Part shown: positions 25,357 to 33,581 of the stretch, piece by piece
How the letters are laid out: each line of letters begins with the position of its first letter
Numbering within the stretch: the stretch's first letter is position 1
Source: Sandaracinaceae bacterium
GTDB lineage: Bacteria; Myxococcota_A; Polyangia; Polyangiales; Houyiibacteriaceae
Direction: 5' to 3'
NCBI GenBank assembly: GCA_016706685.1
Contig: JADJJE010000014.1
Span: forward strand, 62,001-126,000
Length of the DNA: 64,000 nucleotides
Notes under the pieces: generated by a model
Database searches by the model: none
What the model was told of the DNA's origin: nothing
The model's input: the letters and a program-made list of their open reading frames with translations, nothing else
Translations under genes and position numbers: made by a program

Positions 25357-25964
25357 GCGCCGCCGTGTTCCACCCGTGCGCCTCAGCCGGCGAGGTCTGC
25401 TACGTGGGCCTCGGCGCGAACCTGGGCGACCGCCACCACTCCTTCGACAGCGCGCTCGAGCTCATGCCCGGCGTGGTGGAGGCGCAGAGCCCGCGCTACG
25501 AGACGGTGCCCATCGGGCCCCCGCAGCCTTCGTTCCTGAACGCGGCGGTGCGTCTCCGAACGGCGCTGGCCCCCCTCCAGCTGCTGGAAGCGCTGCTGGC
25601 CATCGAGCGCACGCTCGGCCGCGACCGCGCCCAGGAGACCCGCTGGGGTCCGCGGACGCTGGACCTCGACGTGCTTCTCTGGCCGGGGCGCATCCTGGAC
25701 GAGCCGCGGCTCCATGTTCCCCATCCACGCCTGGAGGACCGGGCCTTCGCGTTGGCGCCCCTCCTGGACGTCCTGGCGGACGGTGACCCGGCGCGGCGCG
25801 CGGCTTTCGAGCGCCAGCTGACGGCCCTCGGAGGCCGCCCACCGCTGGCCGTCCGGCCCTCCGGCAGCCCGTCGAATGGGCCCACGTGTTCGGAGGTTGT
25901 AGAGCGCGCAAATGCTGGGTACCCTGACGCACCCGGAAATTCCGGAGCGATCGCGAAGAAGTAG
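25353..25964 (+). CDS. folK: 2-amino-4-hydroxy-6-hydroxymethyldihydropteridine pyrophosphokinase
   Basis: FolK transfers pyrophosphate from ATP to the pterin in folate synthesis, in the cytosol. From GTG 25353 the product is 203 residues. The family landmarks are all there: VGLGANLGDR near residue 18, PPQPSFLNAAV, and the HPPK signature ERTLGRDR...RWGPRTLDLDVLLW at about residues 85-113, with the two catalytic Asp residues in DLDV, then VPHPRLEDRAF. About 35 extra residues after the usual end form a polar tail. It is coupled to the rhodanese gene, and the PilZ-PEGA gene starts 2 bp after its stop. Confidence 0.93.
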   Translation: MSAAVFHPCASAGEVCYVGLGANLGDRHHSFDSALELMPGVVEAQSPRYETVPIGPPQPSFLNAAVRLRTALAPLQLLEALLAIERTLGRDRAQETRWGPRTLDLDVLLWPGRILDEPRLHVPHPRLEDRAFALAPLLDVLADGDPARRAAFERQLTALGGRPPLAVRPSGSPSNGPTCSEVVERANAGYPDAPGNSGAIAKK

Positions 25965-25966
25965 CC

Positions 25967-27727
25967 ATGTCCGACACCCGCAAAGACGAACGAACCGATC
26001 TCTCGCTGAAGGTGCGCTTCAAGAGCGCGAACCTGGATGAGTTTGTCGAGCACTACAGCACCGACATCTCGCGGGGTGGCCTCTTCATCAAGTCGAAGAA
26101 GCCCATGGCGGTCGGCACCCTGCTGAAATTCGAGTTCCAGCTCAAGGATCAGTCGCGCCTGATCCACGGGGTGGGGCGCGTGGCCTGGACGCGCGGTGAA
26201 GACGTCGCATCGGAGAACGCGCCGCCGGGCATGGGCATCAAGTTCATCAAGATGGACGCAGAGAGCCGTGACCTGGTGCACAACATCGTGGAGCGCCGCG
26301 GCGAGCAGCCTGGCCGCTACGATGAGGGCGATCCCGCACAGGCGCCGCAAACGTCGGCCAGCTTCTTCCCCGACGGCCCTCCCGCCGAGCTGCCGGCACA
26401 CGAGGACCGCACCAACGTGCGCCACGCGGCGGACTTCCTGGCGTCCGCGCTCGCGGCGGGCAACGCCGACAAGACCGCTGCCGAAGAAGCGGCGGCCAGC
26501 GCAGAGGCCGCGCGTCGTCGTGGGCTCGAGATCCAGGCACGGCGCGAGGCCGAGGCCAAGGCCGGGCTCGGTGGCGGCGTGGCCGACATCCCGCGCACCA
26601 TGGCCCCAGCCGAGGGCTTCGACGACGAAGACGAGGCTACGGTGGTCGCCGACCGCGGCATGCTCGCGTCGGACGTGGCCGCCCTCATGCGCGGCAGCAA
26701 CCCTCCTCCCGAGCCCGTGAAGCGCGCCGGTGCCGCCGAGGGTGTGGTCGTCGCGGCAGACCCCACGCCCGCCCCGCGCAAGCCCGTCACGCAGGACAAG
26801 CCGGTCGCGCGAGACAACCCCACCTCGCCTGCGCCCATCTCGGCGCCGCCGGCGTCCGAGAGCAACACCGGCATGATGGTGGCGGTGCTGGCCGTCTTGC
26901 TGCTCATCGGCGGTGCCGTCTGGTTCTTCGCCTTCCGGGAGGGGCCCACGCCTCCGCAGGCCACTCCCGTGGCCGTCGAGCCCAACACGGACGAGACCGC
27001 CCTCGCTCCCGAGCTCCCACCCGAGGTGCCCGAGGCTGTCGTGGACGCTGGCACCGCCGCGGTGGTTCCAGAAGTGGCCGCCGTCCCCGTGCCCACGCAC
27101 GACGTGTCCTTCACCACCACGCCGGCGGGTGCGGTGGTGCGCGTGAATGGCGAAGAGCGCGGCACCTCGCCGGTCAGCGTCGCGCTGCCCATCGGTCAGG
27201 AAGTGGTGGTCACGCTCAAGGCGCCCGGCTACGCCGAGGAGTCGCGCACCCTCACTGCCACCGAGACCACGGGCGCTCAGCGCGTCAGCCTCACCCGCCT
27301 GCCCTACGTGCTCAAGGTGGAGACCAACGCGCCCAACCCCACCATCGGGGCGCTGCGCCGCACGGCCAACGCCAGCGGCGAGATCGAGCTGCAGACCATT
27401 CCCGCCGTGTTCCAGCTGGCGGTCATGGCCGATGGCTTCGTGCGCGTGACACGCGACCTCCGCAGCGCCGAGTTCGTCGAAGAGAACGGCGCCATGCGCC
27501 TCACCGTGCAGGTGCAGCTGACGGCACGCGAAGCGCCCGTGCGCCCCACGCGAGCCGCCCCGGTCGAGGACCCCAGCAGCGTGCAGCTGCCGACCCCCAC
27601 CATGATCTCCACGCCAGAGGCGGAGCCCGAACCCTCTGGCACGCCCGAGCCTGCACCCGCGCCGGCCCCTGCGCCCGAGCCCGCGCCGGCCCCCGCGCCT
27701 GCGCCGGCCCCTGCCGCCGGCGAGTGA
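25967..27727 (+). CDS. PilZ domain membrane protein with PEGA domain
   Basis: The product is 586 residues. Residues 5-105 are a PilZ domain of the myxobacterial TIGR02266 type (DERTDLSLKVRFKSANLDEFVEHYSTDISRGG, where the D-S/R-GG part is the second PilZ motif). The first RxxxR motif is weak, so c-di-GMP binding is uncertain. A charged, Ala-rich linker leads to one membrane helix at about 303-323. Outside lie a Pro/Glu-rich segment, a PEGA domain (about 379-430: VSFTTTPAGAVVRVNGEERGTSPVSV), a related second beta module and a Pro-Ala tail (about 555-586) that could span or contact the cell wall. It could link cytosolic second-messenger level to the envelope. Confidence 0.87.
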   Translation: MSDTRKDERTDLSLKVRFKSANLDEFVEHYSTDISRGGLFIKSKKPMAVGTLLKFEFQLKDQSRLIHGVGRVAWTRGEDVASENAPPGMGIKFIKMDAESRDLVHNIVERRGEQPGRYDEGDPAQAPQTSASFFPDGPPAELPAHEDRTNVRHAADFLASALAAGNADKTAAEEAAASAEAARRRGLEIQARREAEAKAGLGGGVADIPRTMAPAEGFDDEDEATVVADRGMLASDVAALMRGSNPPPEPVKRAGAAEGVVVAADPTPAPRKPVTQDKPVARDNPTSPAPISAPPASESNTGMMVAVLAVLLLIGGAVWFFAFREGPTPPQATPVAVEPNTDETALAPELPPEVPEAVVDAGTAAVVPEVAAVPVPTHDVSFTTTPAGAVVRVNGEERGTSPVSVALPIGQEVVVTLKAPGYAEESRTLTATETTGAQRVSLTRLPYVLKVETNAPNPTIGALRRTANASGEIELQTIPAVFQLAVMADGFVRVTRDLRSAEFVEENGAMRLTVQVQLTAREAPVRPTRAAPVEDPSSVQLPTPTMISTPEAEPEPSGTPEPAPAPAPAPEPAPAPAPAPAPAAGE

Positions 27728-27731
27728 ACCC

Positions 27732-28541
27732 GTGTTGGCTGACGGGCGCTCGCCGCCGTTGCCACCGCCCTCCGTGCCGCACGACGCATCGCCTCAGGCG
27801 GTGATGCACGTCGTTCGGCACGCGCCCGTCTTTGCGGCGACGCGGCCGATCATCGAGAGCCTGGTGGTGGACGGGCGCTGGCCCACGCTCGCCGAGCTCG
27901 GGCAGGTGGCCGCGCTGCGCTGCGAAGCCGACCAGGGTCCGCGTCGGCGACGGGGGCTGCGCCCGCGCGCGGAGCTCTACGACGCCCAGATCGCCGAGCG
28001 TTCTGTGCTCCCCACGCGCCCAGAGAACTGGCACGACCTCTTCAACGTGGTCACCTGGGCGACCTTCCCGCTGGCCAAGCGGGCGTTGCACGCGCGGCAG
28101 TTTCGGCGCCTGGCCGAGCGGGTCCCGGAGCACTTCGACAAGCTCCCCGGCGCGCGCAGCGAGGAGCAGAGCGCGCTCACGCAGCTGGACGAAGGCGGCA
28201 TGGTGATCTCGCTTCCACCGTCACCCGGCGAGTCTGCCGCCGCCCACGCCCAGCGTCTCGAAGCGCTGCTGCTCTCCCTGCAGACGCTCGCCATCGCGCG
28301 GGTCCCGCTCGATGCCGCGCACCTCGCCCCCTTCGGCGCGGCTTGCCGTGTCTTCGGCCACGCGCTCCACGAGCACCTGGCCCTCGGCGGGCTCACGCCG
28401 CGCGCCACCCTCGTGGTCCTGCCGGTCCCGCCCGAACAGCTGGACGCCGCCCTGGCCGAGCGCCTGGCCGACGAGAGTTGCCCCTTCCGGTGTGCGCCCG
28501 CCAGCGCGTGGGTCACCCGAACCTTGGACACTACAGGCTGA
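27732..28541 (+). CDS. DUF3025 domain protein
   Basis: From GTG 27732 the product is 269 residues (TTG 27735 is equally possible). The DUF3025 core is recognisable: ELYDAQIAERSVLPTRPENWHDLFNVVTWATFPLAKRALHARQF at about residues 88-130, followed by DEGGMVIS and a GHALHEHLALG segment near the C-terminus. The conserved NWHDxFN and the later His residues look like a metal or active site, but no activity is known to me. It has no signal peptide. It starts 5 bp after the PilZ-PEGA gene, in the same operon. Confidence 0.82.
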   Translation: MLADGRSPPLPPPSVPHDASPQAVMHVVRHAPVFAATRPIIESLVVDGRWPTLAELGQVAALRCEADQGPRRRRGLRPRAELYDAQIAERSVLPTRPENWHDLFNVVTWATFPLAKRALHARQFRRLAERVPEHFDKLPGARSEEQSALTQLDEGGMVISLPPSPGESAAAHAQRLEALLLSLQTLAIARVPLDAAHLAPFGAACRVFGHALHEHLALGGLTPRATLVVLPVPPEQLDAALAERLADESCPFRCAPASAWVTRTLDTTG

Positions 28542-28608
28542 ACAGCTTCCTGCGGGGGAGGTGTACGTGCCTGTAGCTCGCTGGGCTGCGGTGTAGTACC
28601 TTCGGGAA

Positions 28609-29310
28609 ATGCTCACGTGTGCTGGAGGCGCTCCCCAGGCGCCAAGGGTCGATCAGAAAAAGCCGAGCGTGTTCGTGCGTCGCATCGCGTGCCTCTGCAC
28701 CTTTCTGTTTTCAGCGGTGTTCTTGGCCAGCTGCGCCGAGGAGTCGAACGAGCTCTTCGTCGACATCCGCTGGCAGGTGAAGTGCCCCCAGGGTGCACCC
28801 AGCTGCTTCCCCAGCCAGCACCAGCCCCATGACATCTTCACGTTCGTGGGGGGCGCCTCCAACGAGGATCCAGCGTTGCCCGTGGCGCTCTCCTGCCGCA
28901 TCGAGCCACGCGGTGCAGACAACGTGCTCTGGAACTTCTCCGCCATCACCAACGAGTACCGGCTCACGGTCCGCAACGCCGTCATCCCGCGCACGGGCGG
29001 CCCCGTCTCCGGCGACAACTGCGAGGTGGAGTTCGTGGATGCGGTGAACACGTACGTGGGCGCGTGCGGCTCGGCGCCGCTGAGCGACGAACAACCGTGC
29101 CGCTTCTCGTCCGTGGGCTTCGCCTACGAGGACCGCGTCATGGGCCTGTTCGGGCCCACACTGAGCACCTCGCTGGCGTGCGAGGGCATCCGCGCGCCCA
29201 GCACGGCCATCCTGGTTCGCAACCTCTACGCGCCCAACGTGCGTGGCGAGGTGGTCAACGGCCTGGCGCCCATCCACATCGTGAACTGCGAGGGCATGCC
29301 CCTCGATTGA
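28609..29310 (+). CDS. lipoprotein of unknown function
   Basis: The product is 233 residues with a signal peptide and lipobox (FLASC, Cys42); the N-terminal region before the hydrophobic stretch is long (about 25 residues), so a later start is possible. The mature part is beta-rich and has about nine cysteines, probably paired after export (KCPQGAPSC, SCRIEP, DNCEVEF, ACGS, PCRFS, ACEG, NCEG). No family recognised. It converges on the ArsA-type ATPase gene with 2 bp between stops. Confidence 0.75.
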   Translation: MLTCAGGAPQAPRVDQKKPSVFVRRIACLCTFLFSAVFLASCAEESNELFVDIRWQVKCPQGAPSCFPSQHQPHDIFTFVGGASNEDPALPVALSCRIEPRGADNVLWNFSAITNEYRLTVRNAVIPRTGGPVSGDNCEVEFVDAVNTYVGACGSAPLSDEQPCRFSSVGFAYEDRVMGLFGPTLSTSLACEGIRAPSTAILVRNLYAPNVRGEVVNGLAPIHIVNCEGMPLD

Positions 29311-29312
29311 GC

Positions 29313-30230
29313 TCAGGCGAAGGCGCGCGAGAGCGAGTCCACGTGCGCGCGCGTCCAGTCCGGGGCGAACAAGTGCGGCAGCTCGATGCGCTGCGCCTTG
29401 ATGGCAGCCTCCAGCTTCGCGAGGCTGTCGCGCTGCACGTGCTCGCGCAGCACGCGCGCCCGGCCGGCGCGGGCCAAGGTGGCGGCCGGACTGTCAGCCC
29501 CCAGCTTGGCGGGCAGGTCCATGAGCGCCTGCGCCTCGCTCAACTGGAAGAGGTACGGCAGCTTGCGGTTCACCACCAGCGCGCCGATGCTCATCTGCAG
29601 CTCGCTCACCAGCGCGTTGTGCAGCTCGATGGTCTCGTTGGCCGGCATGTCCTCGGGCAGCGTCACCAGCACGGCGCCTGCCTGACGCGGGTCGCGGAAC
29701 ATCTCGAGCGCGCGGTCGGCCTCTTTGCGCAGCAGGCCCGGCGGGGCGACGTCGTGGATGACGCGTGGCACGCGCAGCATCTCGAGCCCGTGGCCCGTGG
29801 CCGGTGCGTCCAGCACCACCAGGTCGTAGTCGGGCGCCCCGCTGGGCGGCGACACGTGGAAGAACGCCTTGCCCAGCATGCTCCAGGCCTCGATGCCGGG
29901 TGTGCCACGCAGGAAGTTACGCACCACGCGGTTCTCGAAGACCGCCTTGTAGAGCGCGCGCACCTTCAGGATCATGAGACCGTACTCTTCGAGTGCGACC
30001 TTCGGGTCCATGTTCACCACGTCCAGGTTCGGCGCGACGTTCACGATCTCGCTGCCGATGGGCGGCACGTCCAGCATGTGGCTGAGCCGCTCCTTGACGT
30101 TGGTCATGCAGATCAACGTGCGCTTGCCACGCCGTGCGCCCGCCAGACCGAGCGCCGCGCTGACGGTGGTCTTGCCCACGCCGCCCTTGCCGACGACGAT
30201 CAGAAACTTGCGGTCCAGCAGGTGCGCCAT
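29313..30230 (-). CDS. ArsA/GET3-family ATPase
   Basis: The product is 305 residues. A deviant Walker A P-loop, GKGGVGKTT (residues 14-22), starts the protein, with Walker B DYDLVVLDAPATGHGLEML in the middle (the DxPxTGH switch typical of ArsA/Get3). The family includes arsenite-pump ATPases and Get3, the tail-anchored-protein chaperone. No arsenic genes are nearby and it lacks the double P-loop of ArsA. It matches the group of single-domain anion-transporting-ATPase-like proteins common in actinobacteria and myxobacteria, often as a pair of paralogues; only one is seen here. The Rieske gene lies 36 bp upstream on the same strand. Confidence 0.85.
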   Translation of the reverse strand: MAHLLDRKFLIVVGKGGVGKTTVSAALGLAGARRGKRTLICMTNVKERLSHMLDVPPIGSEIVNVAPNLDVVNMDPKVALEEYGLMILKVRALYKAVFENRVVRNFLRGTPGIEAWSMLGKAFFHVSPPSGAPDYDLVVLDAPATGHGLEMLRVPRVIHDVAPPGLLRKEADRALEMFRDPRQAGAVLVTLPEDMPANETIELHNALVSELQMSIGALVVNRKLPYLFQLSEAQALMDLPAKLGADSPAATLARAGRARVLREHVQRDSLAKLEAAIKAQRIELPHLFAPDWTRAHVDSLSRAFA

Positions 30231-30266
30231 TTGCCGGTGGTAGCAGAGTGAGCGCCGCTTGGCACC

Positions 30267-31232
30267 CTACTCGGCGGCCTGGGTGCCCTTGCTCTCGTAG
30301 AACTGCTGGTACCAGTGGCGCAGCGGCCCCAGCTTGCCATCGCCATCACACAGGATGGGCTTCTCGACGTAGACCTTGTGCTCCCAGACCGCGATGTCTT
30401 CCTTGAAGCCCACCAGCAGGTTGTTGGCGTACTGCTCCTGGAACTGCTCGGTCTGCTTCTTGTCGCCACCCGGCTTCACCTGCAGCATGACGCCGAACCA
30501 CAGGTGCAGGCTGTTGGGCCCAATGGGTGTGTGGCAGTTCACGATCTTGTTCTGCAGGTACCCGTCCATCGCCGAGATCTGGAAGCTGGGGCCGTAGTAC
30601 GTGGTGCGCGACTTGAAGTAGTCCTTCCCGCCGCCGCGCGGGTAGGCCACGCCCTCGATGACCTGCACGGCCTCGTAGCCGTTGTACTCGTTGGCGAACA
30701 CGTCGATGTGCGTGCCGTGGATGGGCGCAAAGTGCGCCTTGTCGGCCACGTTCTCCACGATCTCGCGCGGGTGCGTCTTGATCTCGAGGCGCTGTGGGCT
30801 CCAGCGGTTCCAGGTAGGGTCTTCCCACTCTGGCAGGCGTGGGATCTGGTAGTCCGGCGCGCCGCCGTCCGGGTCGTTCCACACGAAGATGAAGCCGTTG
30901 GCCTCGTCGGTGGGGTGCGCGCCGATGCGCGCGCGCGGCGGGATGCGCTTGGCATAGGGCACCTCCACGCAAGCGCCGTCGGGGCCGAACTTCCACGCAT
31001 GGAACGGGCAGCGCACGCAGTCGCCCTCCACCTTGCCGCCCACGCCGAGGTCCGCGCCGAGGTGCGGGCAGTACGCGTCCGAGATGTGCGCCACGCCGTC
31101 TTCGCCGCGGTACACGATCATCTGCCGCCCCAAGTAGTGCACCGACTTGATCTCGCCGGCGGGGATCTCGGTGGACAACCCAACAGGGAACCAGCCTCGG
31201 GGATAGCGATGGGGGGCAGTGCTCTCGGTCAT
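30267..31232 (-). CDS. Rieske non-heme iron oxygenase (KshA/DAF-36-like)
   Basis: From ATG 31232, with a GGAAAGGAA ribosome site, the product is 321 residues. The Rieske [2Fe-2S] ligands are C55-x-H57 and C75-x2-H78 (YCPHLGA and CPFHAW). The catalytic iron site follows as N161-x2-D164-x2-H167-x4-H172 (NVADKAHFAPIH). This order is the oxygenase component type of the KshA (ketosteroid 9-alpha-hydroxylase) and DAF-36/Neverland (cholesterol 7-desaturase) branch. A separate reductase is needed and is not in the window. A sterol or steroid substrate is inference; some myxobacteria make sterols. It may share an operon with the ArsA-type gene. Confidence 0.85.
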   Translation of the reverse strand: MTESTAPHRYPRGWFPVGLSTEIPAGEIKSVHYLGRQMIVYRGEDGVAHISDAYCPHLGADLGVGGKVEGDCVRCPFHAWKFGPDGACVEVPYAKRIPPRARIGAHPTDEANGFIFVWNDPDGGAPDYQIPRLPEWEDPTWNRWSPQRLEIKTHPREIVENVADKAHFAPIHGTHIDVFANEYNGYEAVQVIEGVAYPRGGGKDYFKSRTTYYGPSFQISAMDGYLQNKIVNCHTPIGPNSLHLWFGVMLQVKPGGDKKQTEQFQEQYANNLLVGFKEDIAVWEHKVYVEKPILCDGDGKLGPLRHWYQQFYESKGTQAAE

Positions 31233-31414
31233 CACGCGTTCCTTTCCAGGAGGGGCTCGCTCTGCATAGCGCATCACGGGGCGCCGGTCACGCTTCGCGA
31301 GCGCGCGGCTCGCCACGAATAGCGCAGCAGTTCCGAATGGGTACACGCCACGAACGATACGGATATGGGCTGTAATTCCGAGACGCCTCGGGGGGCATCT
31401 GGCATCCTGCCCGC

Positions 31415-33535
31415 ATGCGAATTCGCCGCGCCACGCCCCTCTTCCTCCTGCTCTCGCTCAGCGTGCTTCCGCTCTGGGGGTGTTCCAGTGACAGCAGCAG
31501 CATCACGCCGGCCGTCACCGCCTACTGCCGTGACCACGACGCCCGCGAAGTGGAAGCCCGCATCACCGAGGTACTGGCCGGTCTCACGCTGGAAGAGAAA
31601 GCCAACCTGATGCGCGGCTCGTTTCCGCTGCCGCGTCAGGGCACGTGGCAGGCGGCCATGCTGCCGGCCAAGGGCTTCCCCGGCTTCCGCATGCTGGACG
31701 GTCCGCGCGGGGTGAGCCGGCTCGGTGGCGCGACGGGCACGGCGTTCCCCGTGGGGATGGCTCGTGGCGCCACGTGGGACCCCGCGCTCGAGGCCGAGGT
31801 GGGCGAGGCCATCGCCCTCGAGCTGCGCGCGCGCGGCGCGGACACGCTGCTGGCCCCCACGGTGAACCTGCTGCAGCACCCGCTCTGGGGACGCGCGCAG
31901 GAGACCTACGGCGAAGACTCGTTCCACGTGGGCGCCATGGGCACCGCGTTCGTGCAGGGCGCGCAGGAGCACGCGCTCTGCGTGGTGAAGCACTTCGCGG
32001 TGAACAACATCGAGAACACGCGCCTGACGGTGAACGTCACCGTGGACGAGCGCGCCCTGCGCGAGGTGTTCCTGCCGCACTTCGAGCGCATCGTGACCGA
32101 GGCCAACGTCGCCGGCGTCATGACCTCGTACAACCGCGTGAACGGGCAGTACTGCAGCCAGAACGCCCATCTGCTGCGGGACATCCTGCGCGGCGAGTGG
32201 AACTACGCCGGGCTCGTGATGAGCGACTGGGTGTGGGGCACGCACGAGACCGTGCCCGCCATCGAGGCGGGGCTCGACCTCGAGATGCCCGCCGAGATCA
32301 TCTACGGCGAGCCGCTCGCGGATGCCGTAGATGACGGCGACGTGCGCGAGGCGCAGCTGGACACGGCGCTGCGCCGGATGTTGCGCGCGCAGTACTGCTA
32401 CAGCCTGGACTCGAACCCGGCCACGCCCGACGACGCCGCGGTCGGGACCCCCGCCACCCTGGCCCTCGCCCAGCGCGTGGCCGAGCAGAGCATCGTCCTG
32501 CTGAAGAACGATGGCGCGCTGCCCATCGAGCGCGCGGCGGGGCTCGACATCGTGGTGGTGGGCCAGCTGGCCGACGTGGCCAACATCGGCGACCAGGGCA
32601 GCAGCGCGGTCACGCCCGTGGCCGAGGTGGTCACCGCGGTGGACGGACTCGCCGCAGCGGCGGGGAGCGCCACCGTCACGCACGTGGCTGGCGACCTGAG
32701 CATGATGGCGGACCGCGACCTCGTGGCGGGCGCCGACGTGGTCATCGTGGTCGTGGGCCTCGACACCCTCAGTGAGGGCGAGGGCAACATCGCCGCAGGC
32801 GACCGCTCGTCGCTGGCGTTGCCAGCCGCACACCTGGCGCTGCTCACCGAAGCCGCGGGCTTGAGCGACAACGTGGTGGTGGTGCTGGAGGGGGGCTCGG
32901 TGCTCGACGTAGGCCCCTTCGTGGACTCGGTGCAGGCCATCGTCATGGCCTGGTACCCCGGCATGCAGGGCGGCCACGCCATCGCGCGCGTACTCTTCGG
33001 CGAGCACGTCCCCAGCGGGCGCCTGCCCATGGCCTGGCCCATGGACGAGGCGGACCTGCCGCCCTTCGACTCGGTCAGCAACGAGGTCACGCAGGGCCTG
33101 TTCCACGGCCAGCGGCACCTCGATCGCGAGGGCGTGGCGGCGCGCTACGCTCTCGGCTACGGCCTCTCCTACACCACGTTCGTGTACGACTCCGTCATGC
33201 TGGACACCGTGGCGCCCGCCGCCGACGGAACGGTCACGGCTACGGTGCGCGTGCGCAACACGGGCGACTACGAGGCCATCGAGACGGTGCAGCTCTACGT
33301 GCGCTCGCCCGGCACCGAGGTGGAGCGCGCCGTGCGAGACCTGCGTGCCTTCGCGCGGGTGGAGATCCCTGCAGGTGGCACCCGCGACGTGGAGCTCCAG
33401 TTCTCGGTGGCGAGCCTGGCCTACTACGACGAGGCCGCTGCCGGCTGGGCGCTCGAGCCCGGCAGCTACAGCGTGGACGTGGGGCGAAACGGAAGCGACC
33501 TGACGCTGAGCGCCACGTTCACGCTCGTCGAGTGA
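31415..33535 (+). CDS. glycoside hydrolase family 3 lipoprotein (beta-glucosidase-like)
   Basis: This 706-residue surface lipoprotein has lipobox PLWGC (Cys23). The GH3 N-terminal barrel runs from about residue 55 (LTLEEKANLM) and contains the KHF-N motif (192-198) and nucleophile Asp271 in MSDW. The C-terminal sandwich domain follows (SIVLLKNDGALPI...), with the fibronectin-III-like module at the end (about 600-700: ETVQLYVRSPG). Full length for the barrel-sandwich-FnIII class. It should release sugars from beta-glucans or plant-like polymers outside the cell. A shared hairpin terminator follows the stop codon. Confidence 0.9.
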   Translation: MRIRRATPLFLLLSLSVLPLWGCSSDSSSITPAVTAYCRDHDAREVEARITEVLAGLTLEEKANLMRGSFPLPRQGTWQAAMLPAKGFPGFRMLDGPRGVSRLGGATGTAFPVGMARGATWDPALEAEVGEAIALELRARGADTLLAPTVNLLQHPLWGRAQETYGEDSFHVGAMGTAFVQGAQEHALCVVKHFAVNNIENTRLTVNVTVDERALREVFLPHFERIVTEANVAGVMTSYNRVNGQYCSQNAHLLRDILRGEWNYAGLVMSDWVWGTHETVPAIEAGLDLEMPAEIIYGEPLADAVDDGDVREAQLDTALRRMLRAQYCYSLDSNPATPDDAAVGTPATLALAQRVAEQSIVLLKNDGALPIERAAGLDIVVVGQLADVANIGDQGSSAVTPVAEVVTAVDGLAAAAGSATVTHVAGDLSMMADRDLVAGADVVIVVVGLDTLSEGEGNIAAGDRSSLALPAAHLALLTEAAGLSDNVVVVLEGGSVLDVGPFVDSVQAIVMAWYPGMQGGHAIARVLFGEHVPSGRLPMAWPMDEADLPPFDSVSNEVTQGLFHGQRHLDREGVAARYALGYGLSYTTFVYDSVMLDTVAPAADGTVTATVRVRNTGDYEAIETVQLYVRSPGTEVERAVRDLRAFARVEIPAGGTRDVELQFSVASLAYYDEAAAGWALEPGSYSVDVGRNGSDLTLSATFTLVE

Positions 33536-33540
33536 GCGCC

Positions 33541-33569
33541 GGCGGCGGCGCACCCCCCGCGCCGCCGCC
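33541..33569. terminator. two-way hairpin terminator between convergent genes
   Basis: GGCGGCGGCGC (33541-33551) pairs perfectly with GCGCCGCCGCC (33559-33569) around an ACCCCCC loop. It sits between the stop codons of the GH3 gene (33535) and the PhoD gene (33582). There is no U tract, so its strength as an intrinsic terminator is uncertain. Confidence 0.55.
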
Positions 33570-33581
33570 GCCACTCGACGC